NCBI RefSeq assembly: GCF_000285295.1
Contig: NZ_CADP01000006.1
Span: 22,655-64,824, forward strand
DNA from: Komagataeibacter europaeus LMG 18890
Lineage (GTDB): Bacteria; Pseudomonadota; Alphaproteobacteria; Acetobacterales; Acetobacteraceae
DNA length: 42,170 nt
Reading direction: 5' to 3'
Under the pieces are notes generated by a model. That model ran no database searches. It had not been told where the DNA came from and worked only from the letters and a program-made list of their open reading frames with translations. Both the position numbers and the translations under genes were made by a program. Positions 24,270 to 34,254 of the stretch are shown here, piece by piece. Numbering within the stretch: position 1 is the stretch's first letter; each line of letters opens with the position of its first letter.

Positions 24270-25505
24270 CTAGCTGCGATAGGATCCGTTGATGTCGATG
24301 TAGCCGTGCGTCAGGTCGCAGCCCCATGCCTGCGCCGTGCCGTTGCCCAGGCCCAGGTCGATGGTGATCTCGATTTCCTGCCCGCGCATGTGCGCGACAA
24401 CGGGGGTTTCATCATAATCGGGCACGACGGTGCCGTTTTGGGCAATCCATGTCCCGCCAATGCCGACCGACAGCGTATCGCGGTTGGCGGGTTCGCCACA
24501 TTTGCCAACCGCCATGACGACGCGGCCCCAGTTGGCGTCTTCCCCCGCCACGGCCGTCTTGACCAGCGGGGAATTGGCCACGGACATGGCCACGCGGTGG
24601 GCCGATTCATCGGATACCGCGCCCGTGACGGTGATGTGCATCATCTTCGTCACACCTTCCCCGTCGCGGATCACCAGCAACGCCAGTTCCAGCAGCAGGG
24701 AATCGAGTGCTTCGCGGAAATCCGCCAGATGCGGCGACTGCGCATCCCCGATTTCCGTATTGCCGGCCTGCCCCGTGGCGAACAGCAGAATCATGTCGGA
24801 GGTGGAGGTATCCGAATCCACCGTAATGCAGTTGAAGCTGCGGTTGACCCCATCGGTCAGCAGGGACTGGATCACGCCTGCGGGCAGTTTCGCATCGGTC
24901 GCGATGAAGGACAGCAGGGTCGCCATGTCCGGCGCCACCATGCCGCTGCCCTTGACAATGCCCTGGATGCGCACCGTCGTTTCGCCAATGCGCGCCGTGC
25001 GGGTCGCGGCCTTGGGAAAGGTATCGGTGGTCATGATGCCACGCGCGGCATCCGGCCACCCGTCATCCGACAGGGTGGCGTACAGGCCGGGCAGGGCGGC
25101 TGAAATCTTCTGGTAGGGCAGGATTTCACCGATTACGCCGGTGGAGGCGAGGAAAACCTCGCTTGCCGCGCAGTTGACCAGTCGCGCCGCGTCGGCCGCA
25201 TTGGCCTGCGTCGCCTCGAAGCCCGCGCGGCCGGTAAAGACATTGGCGTTTCCCGCATTGACCACCAGCGCCCGCGCGCGGCCATCGGCCATCGCGGCGC
25301 GGCACCAGTCCACCGGCGCGCCGGGGCACTTGCTGCGGGTATAGACACCCGCCACCGTCGTGCCCGGCGCGAATTCCGCCATCACCAGGTCGGTGCGTCC
25401 CTTGTAACGGATGCCTGCTGCCGTTGCGCCGAAACGTACGCCCGCCACGGGCGGAAGTTCAGGCATTGGCCGGGCAAGGGGGGAGACGGGCAGGGCATTG
25501 GCCAT
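24270..25505 (-). CDS. argJ: Glutamate N-acetyltransferase / amino-acid acetyltransferase
   Basis: Bifunctional arginine-synthesis enzyme: transfers the acetyl group between N-acetylornithine and glutamate, and may also make N-acetylglutamate from acetyl-CoA. 411 aa. It self-cleaves at a conserved Thr: the site is in GSGMVAPDMATLLSF, where the Thr of MAT is the nucleophile. The N-terminus of the beta chain follows. The C-terminus YIDINGSYRS is the family signature. A large hairpin (25561-25597) lies between it and the upstream parvulin gene on the same strand. Confidence 0.97.
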   Translation of the reverse strand: MANALPVSPLARPMPELPPVAGVRFGATAAGIRYKGRTDLVMAEFAPGTTVAGVYTRSKCPGAPVDWCRAAMADGRARALVVNAGNANVFTGRAGFEATQANAADAARLVNCAASEVFLASTGVIGEILPYQKISAALPGLYATLSDDGWPDAARGIMTTDTFPKAATRTARIGETTVRIQGIVKGSGMVAPDMATLLSFIATDAKLPAGVIQSLLTDGVNRSFNCITVDSDTSTSDMILLFATGQAGNTEIGDAQSPHLADFREALDSLLLELALLVIRDGEGVTKMMHITVTGAVSDESAHRVAMSVANSPLVKTAVAGEDANWGRVVMAVGKCGEPANRDTLSVGIGGTWIAQNGTVVPDYDETPVVAHMRGQEIEITIDLGLGNGTAQAWGCDLTHGYIDINGSYRS

Positions 25506-25560
25506 GGTCGGTCAGGGTCCTTGGATGACAGCGGGAAACGGGGAACGAGTATGATTCGGC

Positions 25561-25597
25561 GGCGCAGGCGGGAACGCGGTTGCATCCCGCCCGCGCC
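25561..25597 (-). other. Intercistronic hairpin between parvulin and argJ
   Basis: GGCGC-A-GGCGGGA (25561-25573) pairs with TCCCGCC-C-GCGCC (25585-25597), 12 pairs plus one mismatch, 11-nt loop. No T-run follows on the minus strand. It may be an mRNA processing or stability element. Confidence 0.45.
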
Positions 25598-25608
25598 GCA
25601 GCCTTGGA

Positions 25609-26526
25609 TTAGTGGGCCGCGGGCTGTTCAGGCAGCGGCTTGCCGTCCGGGCCAAAGCGCACGACCTTGACCTGCGACAGGGCGTTGCTGACGGCCTTCT
25701 GCACGCCTTCCTGGATCAGCTTCTGGCGGATCTGGTCGCGGGTCGCGTCCAGCGTGGGCGTCGGCGCGGTGCGCTTGCCCAGCACCTGGATCACGTGCCA
25801 GCCGTACTGGGTGTGGACCGGGGTCTGGCTGAAGGTGTTGGGCTGCATGGAAGATGCCGCGTCCCAGAAGGTCGGCAGCATGTCACCCTTCTTGAACCAG
25901 CCCAGGTCGCCGCCATTCTGCTTGGCGGATCCGGGGTCCTTGGACAGCTTGGTGGCCAGCTGGCCAAAGTCGGCCCCGCCCTTGAGCTGCTTGATGACGT
26001 CGTTGGCCTCGGCCTCCGTCTGCACCAGGATGTGGCGGGCGTGGATTTCTTCAGCACCCGGCTTGTTGGCGTAGTTCTTGTCGTAATACGCCTTGACCGC
26101 ATCATCGGTCAGCGTGGGGGCGACCTGTGCCGACAGATAGGCATTCTGCAGCGCATTCTGCGCCGCCTGCTGCATCTGTTGCTGGACGTCGGGCTGCTTG
26201 TCCAGCCCGGCCTTGGCCGCCGCGACCTGGATGGCGCGCTGGTCCACAAGCTGGTTGAGCAGGATCGGCACGATGATGTTGTCGGGCAGCTTGCGCAGCT
26301 GCTCGGGCATCGTGGCCATGGCCTGCCGCACGTCATTGAGACGGATGTCCTGCCCGTTCACCGTGGCGAGGAGCGGATTCTGGTCCGCCGTGCCGGGCGC
26401 GCCCGGCTTGGCCGCCGCGGGGGCGGGCGCCGGGGCGGGGGACGCCGCGAATGCAGGAGGGACGATGAAAGAGGAAGCAAGCAGGGCCATCGTTGCGACA
26501 GCCTTTGCCGGACTGATAGTCCGCAT
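25609..26526 (-). CDS. Periplasmic parvulin-type peptidyl-prolyl isomerase
   Basis: A 305-aa exported foldase of the PrsA/SurA/PpiD kind. Signal peptide: [19 protein letters not shown]. The N-terminal chaperone-like helices (about 50-160) precede a rotamase domain (about 165-265) with [21 protein letters not shown] and YGWHVIQV. The C-terminus is a basic/proline tail. It would help fold outer-membrane or secreted proteins. Start ATG 26526 has AGGG about 10 nt upstream; a TTG two codons earlier is also in frame. It is divergent from secA by about 250 bp and is first of parvulin-argJ. Confidence 0.9.
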   Translation of the reverse strand: MRTISPAKAVATMALLASSFIVPPAFAASPAPAPAPAAAKPGAPGTADQNPLLATVNGQDIRLNDVRQAMATMPEQLRKLPDNIIVPILLNQLVDQRAIQVAAAKAGLDKQPDVQQQMQQAAQNALQNAYLSAQVAPTLTDDAVKAYYDKNYANKPGAEEIHARHILVQTEAEANDVIKQLKGGADFGQLATKLSKDPGSAKQNGGDLGWFKKGDMLPTFWDAASSMQPNTFSQTPVHTQYGWHVIQVLGKRTAPTPTLDATRDQIRQKLIQEGVQKAVSNALSQVKVVRFGPDGKPLPEQPAAH

Positions 26527-26651
26527 GTGCAAAAAACCCTAGTTATGAACGCGTTCGGCGGGCATCATGGCGAAGGGCGGCCCAGCCTGCAAGGGCCGGA
26601 TGCGATATGGCCGTTTTCCCCCGCTTTTGCCATGGCGCCACGGTCCATCGG

Positions 26652-26680
26652 TTGACCGTTGGCGGCATGGGTCCTATCTC
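26652..26680 (+). promoter_or_regulatory. Possible secA promoter
   Basis: TTGACC (26652-26657), 17-nt spacer, TATCTC (26675-26680). The -35 is 5/6 to consensus, the -10 only weak. It lies about 95 bp before secA. The remainder of 26527-26774 contains no gene that I can see. Confidence 0.35.
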
Positions 26681-26774
26681 ATGTCTCCGCGCGAGAATTT
26701 TATCCGCCAAAGCCTGCCCCCGCCCCCGCCGGTCCGTCGCGGGCGTGCGGGAATGCCATTCCGGGAAGGTCTTC

Positions 26775-29516
26775 ATGTTCGCCAGTATTGCCCGCGCCCT
26801 GTTCGGAACCGCCAATGACCGGGCGCTGAAATCGTACCAGCGGCGCGTGCCCGCGATCAACGCGCTTGAACCCCAGGTCCAGGCGCTGGACGATGCGGCC
26901 TTTGCCGCCAAGACGCCCGAATTCCGTGAACGCCTTGCCAGGGGCGAAACGCTGGATGCCCTGCTGCCCGAAGCCTTCGCCGTCTGCCGCGAGGCCTCGA
27001 AGCGCGTGCTGGGCATGCGGCATTTCGATGTGCAGCTGATTGGTGGCATGGTCCTGCATGATGGCAAGATTGCGGAAATGCGCACCGGTGAGGGCAAGAC
27101 CCTTGTCGCGACGCTTGCCGTCTATCTCAGCGCGCTGGCGGGCAAGGGCGTGCATGTCGTGACCGTCAACGACTACCTTGCCAGCCGCGATGCCGACCAG
27201 ATGGGCAAGCTGTATGAATTCCTGGGGCTGAGCGTGGGCGTGGTCGTGCCCAACATGCCCGAGGACGAACGCCGCGCCGCCTACCGTGCCGACATAACTT
27301 ACGGTACCAACAACGAATTCGGCTTCGACTACCTGCGTGACAACATGAAGTACCGCGTGGAGGACATGGTCCAGCGGCCCTTCCACCACGCCATTGTCGA
27401 TGAAGTAGATTCGATCCTGATCGATGAGGCGCGGACCCCGCTCATCATCTCCGGCCCCGCCGAGGACAGTTCCGACCTGTACCGCGCGGTGGATGAGGTG
27501 ATGGTCGCCCTGGTGGCCGACCCCGAAGCGTATGAGAAGGATGAGAAATTCCGCTCCGTCATCCTGACGGAAAAGGGCGCGGAACAGGTGGAGGAACTGC
27601 TGCGTGGCGCGGGCGTGCTGCATGAAGGCGGCCTGTATGACAGCAATAACGTGGCGGTGATCCACCACGTGCAGCAGTCGCTGCGCGCGCATACGCTGTT
27701 CACCCGCGATGTCGATTACATCGTGCGTGGTGGCAAGGTGGTGATCATTGACGAATTCACCGGCCGCATGATGGAAGGCCGCCGCTATTCGGACGGCCTG
27801 CACCAGGCGCTGGAAGCCAAGGAGCATGTCGAGGTCCAGCAGGAAAACCAGACCCTGGCCTCCATCACGTTCCAGAACTACTTCCGCATGTATCCCCGCC
27901 TGTCCGGCATGACCGGCACGGCCATGACGGAAGCAGATGAATTCGCGGATATCTACAAGCTCGACGTGATCGAGATCCCGACCAACCTGCCCGTCGCGCG
28001 CAAGGACGACGATGACGAGGTCTACCTGACCGCGCGGGAGAAATACGAAGCGGTCGCCAACCTCATCAAGGACATCAGCAAGACATCCGGCCAGCCGGTG
28101 CTGGTGGGCACGACGTCGATCGAGAAGAGCGAGTACCTCTCCTCCCTGCTGCGCCAGCACGGCATCAAGCACAACGTGCTCAACGCCCGGTTCCATGAAC
28201 TCGAGGCCGAGATCGTGGCGCAGGCCGGTGCGCCCGGGGCCATCACCATCGCCACCAACATGGCCGGGCGTGGCACGGACATCAAGCTTGGCGGCAATGT
28301 GGACATGCTGATCCACCAGCGCCTTGCCGGGATCGAGGATCCGCAAGACTATGCCCGCAGCGAGCAGGAACTGCGGGAGACGGTGGCCCGCGACCACGAT
28401 ATCGTACGCAAGGCGGGCGGCCTGTATGTCATCGGCACCGAACGGCATGAAAGCCGCCGTATCGACAACCAGCTGCGCGGCCGCGCGGGGCGTCAGGGCG
28501 ATCCGGGCAATTCGCGCTTCTTCATCTCGCTTGAAGATGACCTCATGCGCATATTCGGTACCGACCGCATGGGCAACATGCTGCAGAAGCTGGGCCTGAA
28601 GGAAGGGGAGGCGATCGTGCATCCCTGGATCAACAAGGCCCTTGAGCGCGCGCAGAAGAAGGTCGAGGCCCGCAACTTCGACATGCGCAAGAACACGCTC
28701 AAATATGATGACGTGATGAATGACCAGCGCAAGGAGGTCTATGCCCAGCGCCGGGAATACATGGCGGCGGAGGATGTCTCCCCCATCATCACCGAAATGC
28801 GTGAAGACGTGATCCACGACATGGTGGCCCGGCGCATTCCCGAAAAATCCTTCCCCGAGCAGTGGCTGAAGGATGAACTGGCGCAGGATGTGCAGACCAC
28901 GCTGAACCTGACCCTGCCGATTGCGGAATGGGCGAAGGAAGACGGCGTGGACGGCACGGTCGTGGCCGAACGGATCGAGCAGGCGGCCGCCCAGTCACAG
29001 GCCAGCCGGGCCGCCAATTTCGGCCCGTCCGTCATGCGCTATGTGGAAAAGCAGGTGCTGCTGACCACGTTTGACGCGGTATGGAAGGAGCACCTGTTGG
29101 CCCTTGACCAGCTGCGTCAGGGCATCGGCCTGCGCGCCTATGGCCAGAAGGACCCGCTGAACGAGTTCAAGCACGAGGCGTTCGAGCTGTTCCACGCCAT
29201 GCTTGATCACCTGCGGGTGCGCGTGACCTCCACCATGGCGCGGGTGGAAATGGCGCCGCCGCCGATTGACAACCCCTTTGCCGGTGTTGCCGAAATCCAT
29301 TCCGACCCCGAGGTGCCGGGGCTGGAGAACGAGCCGGGCCCCGGCCTCATGCCCGATGCGACGGGCCGCCAGCCGGATCCGTCCATGGCGGCGCCCATCG
29401 GCGGGGCCGCGGTCATGCCCGATGACCCGTCCAGCTGGGGCGAGGTCTCGCGCAATTCGCCCTGCCCCTGCGGGTCGGGCAAGAAATACAAGCACTGCCA
29501 CGGGCGGCTGGTCTGA
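26775..29516 (+). CDS. secA: Preprotein translocase ATPase SecA
   Basis: The motor of Sec protein export, 913 aa. Walker A is RTGEGKT (about residues 103-109), the DEAD-like box is VDEVDSIL, and the preprotein cross-linking and helical scaffold regions follow. The motif [10 protein letters not shown] is intact. The C-terminus is a Cys-rich zinc finger for SecB binding ([13 protein letters not shown]). The true start is ATG 26775 with GGGAAGGT close upstream; the longer frame to 26607 is not used. It is divergent from the parvulin gene. Confidence 0.98.
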   Translation: MFASIARALFGTANDRALKSYQRRVPAINALEPQVQALDDAAFAAKTPEFRERLARGETLDALLPEAFAVCREASKRVLGMRHFDVQLIGGMVLHDGKIAEMRTGEGKTLVATLAVYLSALAGKGVHVVTVNDYLASRDADQMGKLYEFLGLSVGVVVPNMPEDERRAAYRADITYGTNNEFGFDYLRDNMKYRVEDMVQRPFHHAIVDEVDSILIDEARTPLIISGPAEDSSDLYRAVDEVMVALVADPEAYEKDEKFRSVILTEKGAEQVEELLRGAGVLHEGGLYDSNNVAVIHHVQQSLRAHTLFTRDVDYIVRGGKVVIIDEFTGRMMEGRRYSDGLHQALEAKEHVEVQQENQTLASITFQNYFRMYPRLSGMTGTAMTEADEFADIYKLDVIEIPTNLPVARKDDDDEVYLTAREKYEAVANLIKDISKTSGQPVLVGTTSIEKSEYLSSLLRQHGIKHNVLNARFHELEAEIVAQAGAPGAITIATNMAGRGTDIKLGGNVDMLIHQRLAGIEDPQDYARSEQELRETVARDHDIVRKAGGLYVIGTERHESRRIDNQLRGRAGRQGDPGNSRFFISLEDDLMRIFGTDRMGNMLQKLGLKEGEAIVHPWINKALERAQKKVEARNFDMRKNTLKYDDVMNDQRKEVYAQRREYMAAEDVSPIITEMREDVIHDMVARRIPEKSFPEQWLKDELAQDVQTTLNLTLPIAEWAKEDGVDGTVVAERIEQAAAQSQASRAANFGPSVMRYVEKQVLLTTFDAVWKEHLLALDQLRQGIGLRAYGQKDPLNEFKHEAFELFHAMLDHLRVRVTSTMARVEMAPPPIDNPFAGVAEIHSDPEVPGLENEPGPGLMPDATGRQPDPSMAAPIGGAAVMPDDPSSWGEVSRNSPCPCGSGKKYKHCHGRLV

Positions 29517-29575
29517 CCAGCCATACCGGGGTGGATGGCCAAGAACGATAGACGAAACAGGATCAGGGACGAACG

Positions 29576-30325
29576 ATGGCGGGTCATTCCCAATTCAAGA
29601 ACATCATGCACCGCAAGGGCGCGCAGGACGCCAAGCGGGCCAAGCAGTTTGCCAAGGTCATCCGTGAAATCACCGTGGCCACGCGTGAAGGCATGCCAGA
29701 CCCGGCCATGAATCCGCGCCTGCGTGCTGCGATTTCGGCCGCGCGTGAAGTCAACATGCCCAAGGACACGGTCGAACGCGCGATCAAGAAGGCATCGGGC
29801 GCTGGCGGCGGTGATGACTACACCGAAGTCCGTTACGAAGGGTACGGCCCGGCCGGCGTGGCCGTGATCGTGGAAGGACTGACGGATAACCGCAACCGTA
29901 CGGCATCCGATGTCCGCGCGGCGTTTTCCAAGCATGGCGGTTCGCTGGGGGAGACGAACTCGGTGTCCTTCATGTTCACCCGCCTGGGGGTGATCACCTA
30001 TCCACTGGATGCGGCGTGCGAGGACGACCTGATCGAAGCCGGGCTTGAAGCCGGTGCCGAGAATGTCGAGACCGTGGAGGGCATGCATGAAGTGACCTGT
30101 CCGGTCGAATCCTTCTTTGCCGTGCGCGACGCGCTGGAAACCCGTTTTGGCGAACCCGCTTCGGCCCGGCTGGACTGGCGGCCGTCCAATACGGTTGAAC
30201 TGGATGAAGACAAGGCGCGCAGCGTGTTCAAGTTGATCGACACGCTGGAAGACCACGACGACGTGCAGGCGGTATACGCCAATTTCGACGTGCCGGACGA
30301 CGTGGCCGAAAAGCTGTCGGCCTGA
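29576..30325 (+). CDS. yebC: YebC/TACO1-family protein
   Basis: A 249-aa protein of the YebC family, linked in various bacteria to transcription regulation or relief of ribosome stalling at prolines. [18 protein letters not shown] is the usual start, [26 protein letters not shown] follows in split form, and the acidic C-terminal region is intact. Shine-Dalgarno-like AGGGA precedes ATG 29576. It stands directly before ruvC, a common arrangement. Confidence 0.96.
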   Translation: MAGHSQFKNIMHRKGAQDAKRAKQFAKVIREITVATREGMPDPAMNPRLRAAISAAREVNMPKDTVERAIKKASGAGGGDDYTEVRYEGYGPAGVAVIVEGLTDNRNRTASDVRAAFSKHGGSLGETNSVSFMFTRLGVITYPLDAACEDDLIEAGLEAGAENVETVEGMHEVTCPVESFFAVRDALETRFGEPASARLDWRPSNTVELDEDKARSVFKLIDTLEDHDDVQAVYANFDVPDDVAEKLSA

Positions 30326-30333
30326 TCCGGCCG

Positions 30334-30840
30334 GTGGTCCGCATCCTTGGCATCGATCCCGGCCTGCGTTTTACCGGCTGGGGGGTCGTGACGGCGCAGG
30401 GCAACCGGCTGAGCCATGTTGCCGATGGTGTGATCGCCACCGATTCGGCACTGTCCGTGCCCGAGCGCCTGCGCCACCTGCATGATGCGCTGCTGGAACT
30501 GGCCCGTAACTTCGCCCCCGATGAAGCGGCGGTCGAGGAAACCTATGTCAACCGCAACGGCTCTGCGACGCTGAAGCTGGGCTATGCCCGTGGCGTGGGG
30601 CTGCTGGTGCCGATGCTGCTGGATATTCCCGTATCCGAATACGGAGCAAAGACGGTCAAGCGCGCCGTGGTCGGCACCGGGGCCGCGACAAAGGAACAGG
30701 TCGGCATGATGGTCCGCCGGATCCTGCCCACGGCCCTGCTGAAGAGCGCGGATGCGGCGGATGCGCTGGCGGTGGCCATCTGCCACGCCCACCATCGCGC
30801 CAGCGCCATGCATATCGCCAATGCGACGAGGATGGCATGA
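30334..30840 (+). CDS. ruvC: Holliday junction resolvase RuvC
   Basis: Endonuclease that resolves Holliday junctions in recombination repair. 168 aa, GTG start at 30334, 8 bp after yebC. Acid catalytic residues: Asp8 (GIDPG), Glu68/Glu69 (AAVEETYVNRN) and the Asp pair near 140-143 (SADAADALAVA). The stop overlaps the ruvA start (ATGA at 30837). Confidence 0.96.
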   Translation: MVRILGIDPGLRFTGWGVVTAQGNRLSHVADGVIATDSALSVPERLRHLHDALLELARNFAPDEAAVEETYVNRNGSATLKLGYARGVGLLVPMLLDIPVSEYGAKTVKRAVVGTGAATKEQVGMMVRRILPTALLKSADAADALAVAICHAHHRASAMHIANATRMA

Positions 30841-31457
30841 TCGCGCAGCTGCGTGGCCTGCTGGCGCAGGTGGAGGCGGATCGCTGCGTGATTGACGTAA
30901 GCGGCGTCGGCTATCTGGTGCAGGCGTCCTCGCGCACGCTGGCGGTCCTGCCGCAGCCGCCGGAACTGGCCCTGGTGCTGGTGGAAACCGTGGTGCGCGA
31001 GGACGCCATCCTGCTGTATGGCTTTGCCGAGGCGTCGGAGCGGTCATGGTTCCGCCTGCTGACCACCGTGCAGGGGGTGGGGGCCAAGGTGGCGCTGGCC
31101 ATCCTGTCCGTCCTGCCGCCGCCTGACCTGATGGTGGCCATTGGCGGGGGCGACAAGGCCATGCTGACCCGCGCGGGGGGCGTGGGCGCGCGTCTTGCCC
31201 AGCGTATCGTGACCGAACTGCGTGACAAATGCGAAGGCATGCCCACGGGCGCGCCCGCGGGCAGCGTGGTGCCAGGCGTGACCATTGCCGTGCCGACGCA
31301 GCGGAGCATCGCGGCGGATGCGCTGCTGGCGCTGTCCGGGCTTGGCTTCCGCCGGGCGGAAGCGCAGCCGGTGGTGGAACGGGTCATTGACCGGCTGGAC
31401 GGCAGGGCCGACCTGGATGTCGTGATCCGTGACGCGCTGAAGGAACTGGCCCGATGA
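30837..31457 (+). CDS. ruvA: Holliday junction DNA helicase subunit RuvA
   Basis: Junction-recognition subunit that loads RuvB. 206 aa. The N-terminal OB-fold (GVGYLVQ), the helix-hairpin-helix [13 protein letters not shown] and a second, [15 protein letters not shown], are present. A C-terminal RuvB-binding domain follows. ATGA overlaps at both ends show translational coupling in ruvC-ruvA-ruvB. Confidence 0.96.
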   Translation: MIAQLRGLLAQVEADRCVIDVSGVGYLVQASSRTLAVLPQPPELALVLVETVVREDAILLYGFAEASERSWFRLLTTVQGVGAKVALAILSVLPPPDLMVAIGGGDKAMLTRAGGVGARLAQRIVTELRDKCEGMPTGAPAGSVVPGVTIAVPTQRSIAADALLALSGLGFRRAEAQPVVERVIDRLDGRADLDVVIRDALKELAR

Positions 31458-32500
31458 GCGAACAGCCCGAGCGCGAAATCGACGCCCGACGGGGCGAGGA
31501 AGACGGTAGCGAAGGCTCGCTCCGGCCCCAGACGCTGGATGATTTCACCGGCCAGAAGGCCAGCCGCGAAAACCTGGCCATTTTCATCGCCGCCGCCCGG
31601 CAGCGTGGGGATGCGCTGGATCATGTGCTGCTGCATGGGCCGCCGGGACTGGGCAAGACCACGCTGGCGCAGATCGTGGCGCGTGAACTGGGCGTGGGGT
31701 TTCGCGCGACATCGGGGCCGGTGATCCAGCGCGCGGGGGATCTGGCCGCGATCCTGACCAACCTGCAGCCGCGCGACGTGCTGTTCATTGACGAAATCCA
31801 CCGCCTGCACCCGTCCATCGAGGAAGTGCTGTACCCGGCGATGGAGGATTTCCAGCTTGACCTGATCATTGGGGAAGGGCCTGCCGCGCGTTCGGTGCGG
31901 ATTGACCTGGCCCCCTTTACGCTGGTGGCCGCCACCACGCGCGCGGGCCTGCTGGCGACGCCGCTGCGGGACCGGTTCGGCATTCCGCTGCGGCTGGTGT
32001 TCTATACCCCTGAGGAACTGTGCCAGATCGTGACCCGTGGCGCGCGCAAGCTGGAATTCGACCTGACACCGGAGGGGGCGGAGGAAATCGCCCGCCGTTC
32101 GCGTGGCACGCCGCGTATCGCTGGCAGGCTGCTGCGCCGGGTGCGCGACTTCGCCGCCGTGGCGCGTGCGGGCAGCGGGCCGGTTGACCGGGTGCTGGCG
32201 GATGCCGCGCTGTCGCGTCTGGAAGTCGATTCGATGGGGCTGGATGGCATGGACCGCCGGTACCTGCGCCGCATTGCCGAATACCACCATGGCGGCCCGG
32301 TGGGGGTTGAAACGCTGGCGGCCGCCCTGGCCGAGGCGCGCGATACACTCGAGGATGTGATCGAGCCCTACCTGATTCAGGAAGGGCTTGTGCTACGGAC
32401 AAGCCGCGGGCGCATGCTGGGCGAGCGGGGCTGGCGCCATCTCGGGTTGCAGCCCCCCGCCCGCACGCCCGGACAGGGAGACCTGCTGGGGGATGACTGA
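31454..32500 (+). CDS. ruvB: Holliday junction branch-migration ATPase RuvB
   Basis: AAA+ motor of RuvAB, 348 aa. Walker [10 protein letters not shown], Walker B FIDEIHR, sensor 1 in VAATTRAGL, arginine finger region TPLRDRFG. C-terminal winged helix is intact. Overlaps ruvA by 4 bases; ybgC starts on the base after its stop. Confidence 0.97.
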   Translation: MSEQPEREIDARRGEEDGSEGSLRPQTLDDFTGQKASRENLAIFIAAARQRGDALDHVLLHGPPGLGKTTLAQIVARELGVGFRATSGPVIQRAGDLAAILTNLQPRDVLFIDEIHRLHPSIEEVLYPAMEDFQLDLIIGEGPAARSVRIDLAPFTLVAATTRAGLLATPLRDRFGIPLRLVFYTPEELCQIVTRGARKLEFDLTPEGAEEIARRSRGTPRIAGRLLRRVRDFAAVARAGSGPVDRVLADAALSRLEVDSMGLDGMDRRYLRRIAEYHHGGPVGVETLAAALAEARDTLEDVIEPYLIQEGLVLRTSRGRMLGERGWRHLGLQPPARTPGQGDLLGDD

Positions 32501-32920
32501 ATGGTGGAACATAATATCGATTTCCGTATCTACTACGAGGATACGGACGCGGGGGGCGTCGTCTATCATGCCCGCTACCTTGCGCTGGCGGAACGCGCCC
32601 GCACGGAAGCGATCCGCGCGCAGGGGCAGGCGGCGTCCGACCTGCTGGCCGATTACGGGCTGGCCTTCGTGGTGCGGCATGCCGCCATCGACTACCGCGC
32701 GCCGCTGCGGCTGGATGACATCGTGCGCATCACGACTCGCCTGACGGACCTCGGGGCGGCAAGCTGCCGGCTCATGCAGGACTTCCACCGTGTGGACGGG
32801 AACGGCGGGCTGGGGTGCGGGTCGCTGGATGTCCGTCTGGCCTGCGTGCGTGCGCAGGATGGACGGGCTGCCCGATTTCCGCCGCGATGGCGTGATCTTT
32901 TACGCGAACTCGTGGCCTGA
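32501..32920 (+). CDS. ybgC: Tol-Pal-associated acyl-CoA thioesterase YbgC
   Basis: A 139-aa hot-dog-fold thioesterase acting on short- or medium-chain acyl-CoA. The catalytic block YYEDTDAGGVVYHARYL (Asp as the active acid) is present. It usually heads the tol-pal cluster, as here. It starts directly after the ruvB stop, so it is probably read with the ruv genes too. A 147-bp gap to tolQ holds no gene that I see. Confidence 0.94.
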   Translation: MVEHNIDFRIYYEDTDAGGVVYHARYLALAERARTEAIRAQGQAASDLLADYGLAFVVRHAAIDYRAPLRLDDIVRITTRLTDLGAASCRLMQDFHRVDGNGGLGCGSLDVRLACVRAQDGRAARFPPRWRDLLRELVA

Positions 32921-33056
32921 GCCAGACGAAGGCATGCAGTATGCATGTGCTTTTCATGCCATGGGTTGACCGGGACGCAAGGCTGTGCGGAAAGCGGGTT
33001 GGCCGTGACTTGCTAAAGGGGCAAGTTTCGTGTTTGTGCGAACGGTCAAGGTGGGC

Positions 33057-33062
33057 AGGAGG
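33057..33062 (+). promoter_or_regulatory. Ribosome binding site for the TTG start of tolQ
   Basis: Full AGGAGG, 5 nt before TTG 33068. It fixes a TTG start in a core gene. Confidence 0.7.
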
Positions 33063-33067
33063 TATAT

Positions 33068-33787
33068 TTGGACCAAGCGGTTAATGCGGCGAATCTGGGC
33101 GCTGCAGCAGGTGATCTGTCGATGTGGGCGTTATTCATGCACGCATCGGTTGTCGTTAAGCTGGTAATGATTGGCCTGGTGACCTGCAGTGTGATTGTGT
33201 GGGCAATCATCTTCGACAAATTCACGACTGTCCGCCGGGTCAACCGGCAGGCGAATGATTTTGAGGAACGCTTCTGGGCCGGTGGCAGCCTTGACGACCT
33301 GTATGAATCCGATGGCGCGAAGCCGGTCCACCCGATGGCCGCCGTGTTTGGCGCGGCGATGGGGGAATGGCGGCGTTCATCGCGCATTACCGGCATCGAC
33401 CTGGTGCATGGTGGGGTGCAGGATCGCGTCAACCGCGCCATGGCCATTACCATCACGCGTGAAATGGACCGCCTGAACCGGTGGATCATCTTCCTGGCCA
33501 CCATCGGGCCCGTGGCGCCGTTCATCGGCCTGTTTGGGACGGTGTGGGGCATCATGCATGCCTTCGGGTCGATCGCGGCCATGCACAACACCAACCTGTC
33601 CGTCGTGGCCCCCGGCATTTCGGAAGCCCTGTTCGCGACCGCCATCGGCCTTGTCACGGCCATCCCGGCGGTGATCGCCTATAACGTGATCAGCAACAGC
33701 ATGAGCGTGTTCGAAGACCGGCTGGATGCCTTCGGCACCGAATTCGCCGCCATCCTGTCACGCCAGTCCGAAGAAAGGGGTGCGTGA
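33068..33787 (+). CDS. tolQ: Tol-Pal system proton channel TolQ
   Basis: A 239-aa inner-membrane protein that, with TolR, harvests the proton motive force for TolA to keep the outer membrane tethered during division. Three membrane helices are visible: about residues 30-50, 135-160 and 170-195 (TIGPVAPFIGLFGTVWGIM). The start is TTG 33068 with AGGAGG close upstream (33057-33062). The stop overlaps a GTG that could start tolR. Confidence 0.95.
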   Translation: MDQAVNAANLGAAAGDLSMWALFMHASVVVKLVMIGLVTCSVIVWAIIFDKFTTVRRVNRQANDFEERFWAGGSLDDLYESDGAKPVHPMAAVFGAAMGEWRRSSRITGIDLVHGGVQDRVNRAMAITITREMDRLNRWIIFLATIGPVAPFIGLFGTVWGIMHAFGSIAAMHNTNLSVVAPGISEALFATAIGLVTAIPAVIAYNVISNSMSVFEDRLDAFGTEFAAILSRQSEERGA

Positions 33788-33789
33788 TC

Positions 33790-34224
33790 ATGGGGGCAAG
33801 CCTGAGCGACCTGCGCGGACGCCGGCGCAAGCGGCGGCCCATGGCGGAAATCAACGTCACCCCCCTGGTTGACGTGATGCTGGTGCTGCTCATCATCTTC
33901 ATGGTGACGGCGCCGATGATGACAAGCGGCGTGAACGTGGACCTGCCCAAGACGGATGCGGCCCCGGTCAATACCGATACCAAGCCGATTACCGTCTCGA
34001 TCCGGTCCAATGGCGACCTGTACCTGGGTGATGAACCCGTCTCGCCCGACCAGCTGGTGGATCAGCTCAAGGCCGCGGCCCAGAATGACCGTGAACACCG
34101 CATTTTCGTGCGTGGGGATTCCCATATCGACTATGGCCGGGTGATGCAGATCATGGGCCAGATCACGGCAGGTGGCTTTACGCACGTGGCGTTGCTGGCG
34201 CAGCAGCCGCCCGGCGGCCATTAA
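33790..34224 (+). CDS. tolR: Tol-Pal system protein TolR
   Basis: Partner of TolQ, 144 aa. One membrane helix (VTPLVDVMLVLLIIFMV, with the key Asp in PLVDVM) follows a basic N-terminus, then a periplasmic domain (FVRGDSHIDYGRVMQIM). Start ATG 33790 is chosen because AAAGGGG is about 9 nt upstream; GTG 33784 is possible and would overlap the tolQ stop. Confidence 0.95.
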   Translation: MGASLSDLRGRRRKRRPMAEINVTPLVDVMLVLLIIFMVTAPMMTSGVNVDLPKTDAAPVNTDTKPITVSIRSNGDLYLGDEPVSPDQLVDQLKAAAQNDREHRIFVRGDSHIDYGRVMQIMGQITAGGFTHVALLAQQPPGGH

Positions 34225-34254
34225 GCTGAACCTGATACCGGGAGCCGTCTGATC

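Noticed and set aside
26700-28817. 705-codon minus-strand open frame opposite secA
   Set aside because: Composition is that of an antisense shadow (rich in H, R, D, V) and secA is certain.
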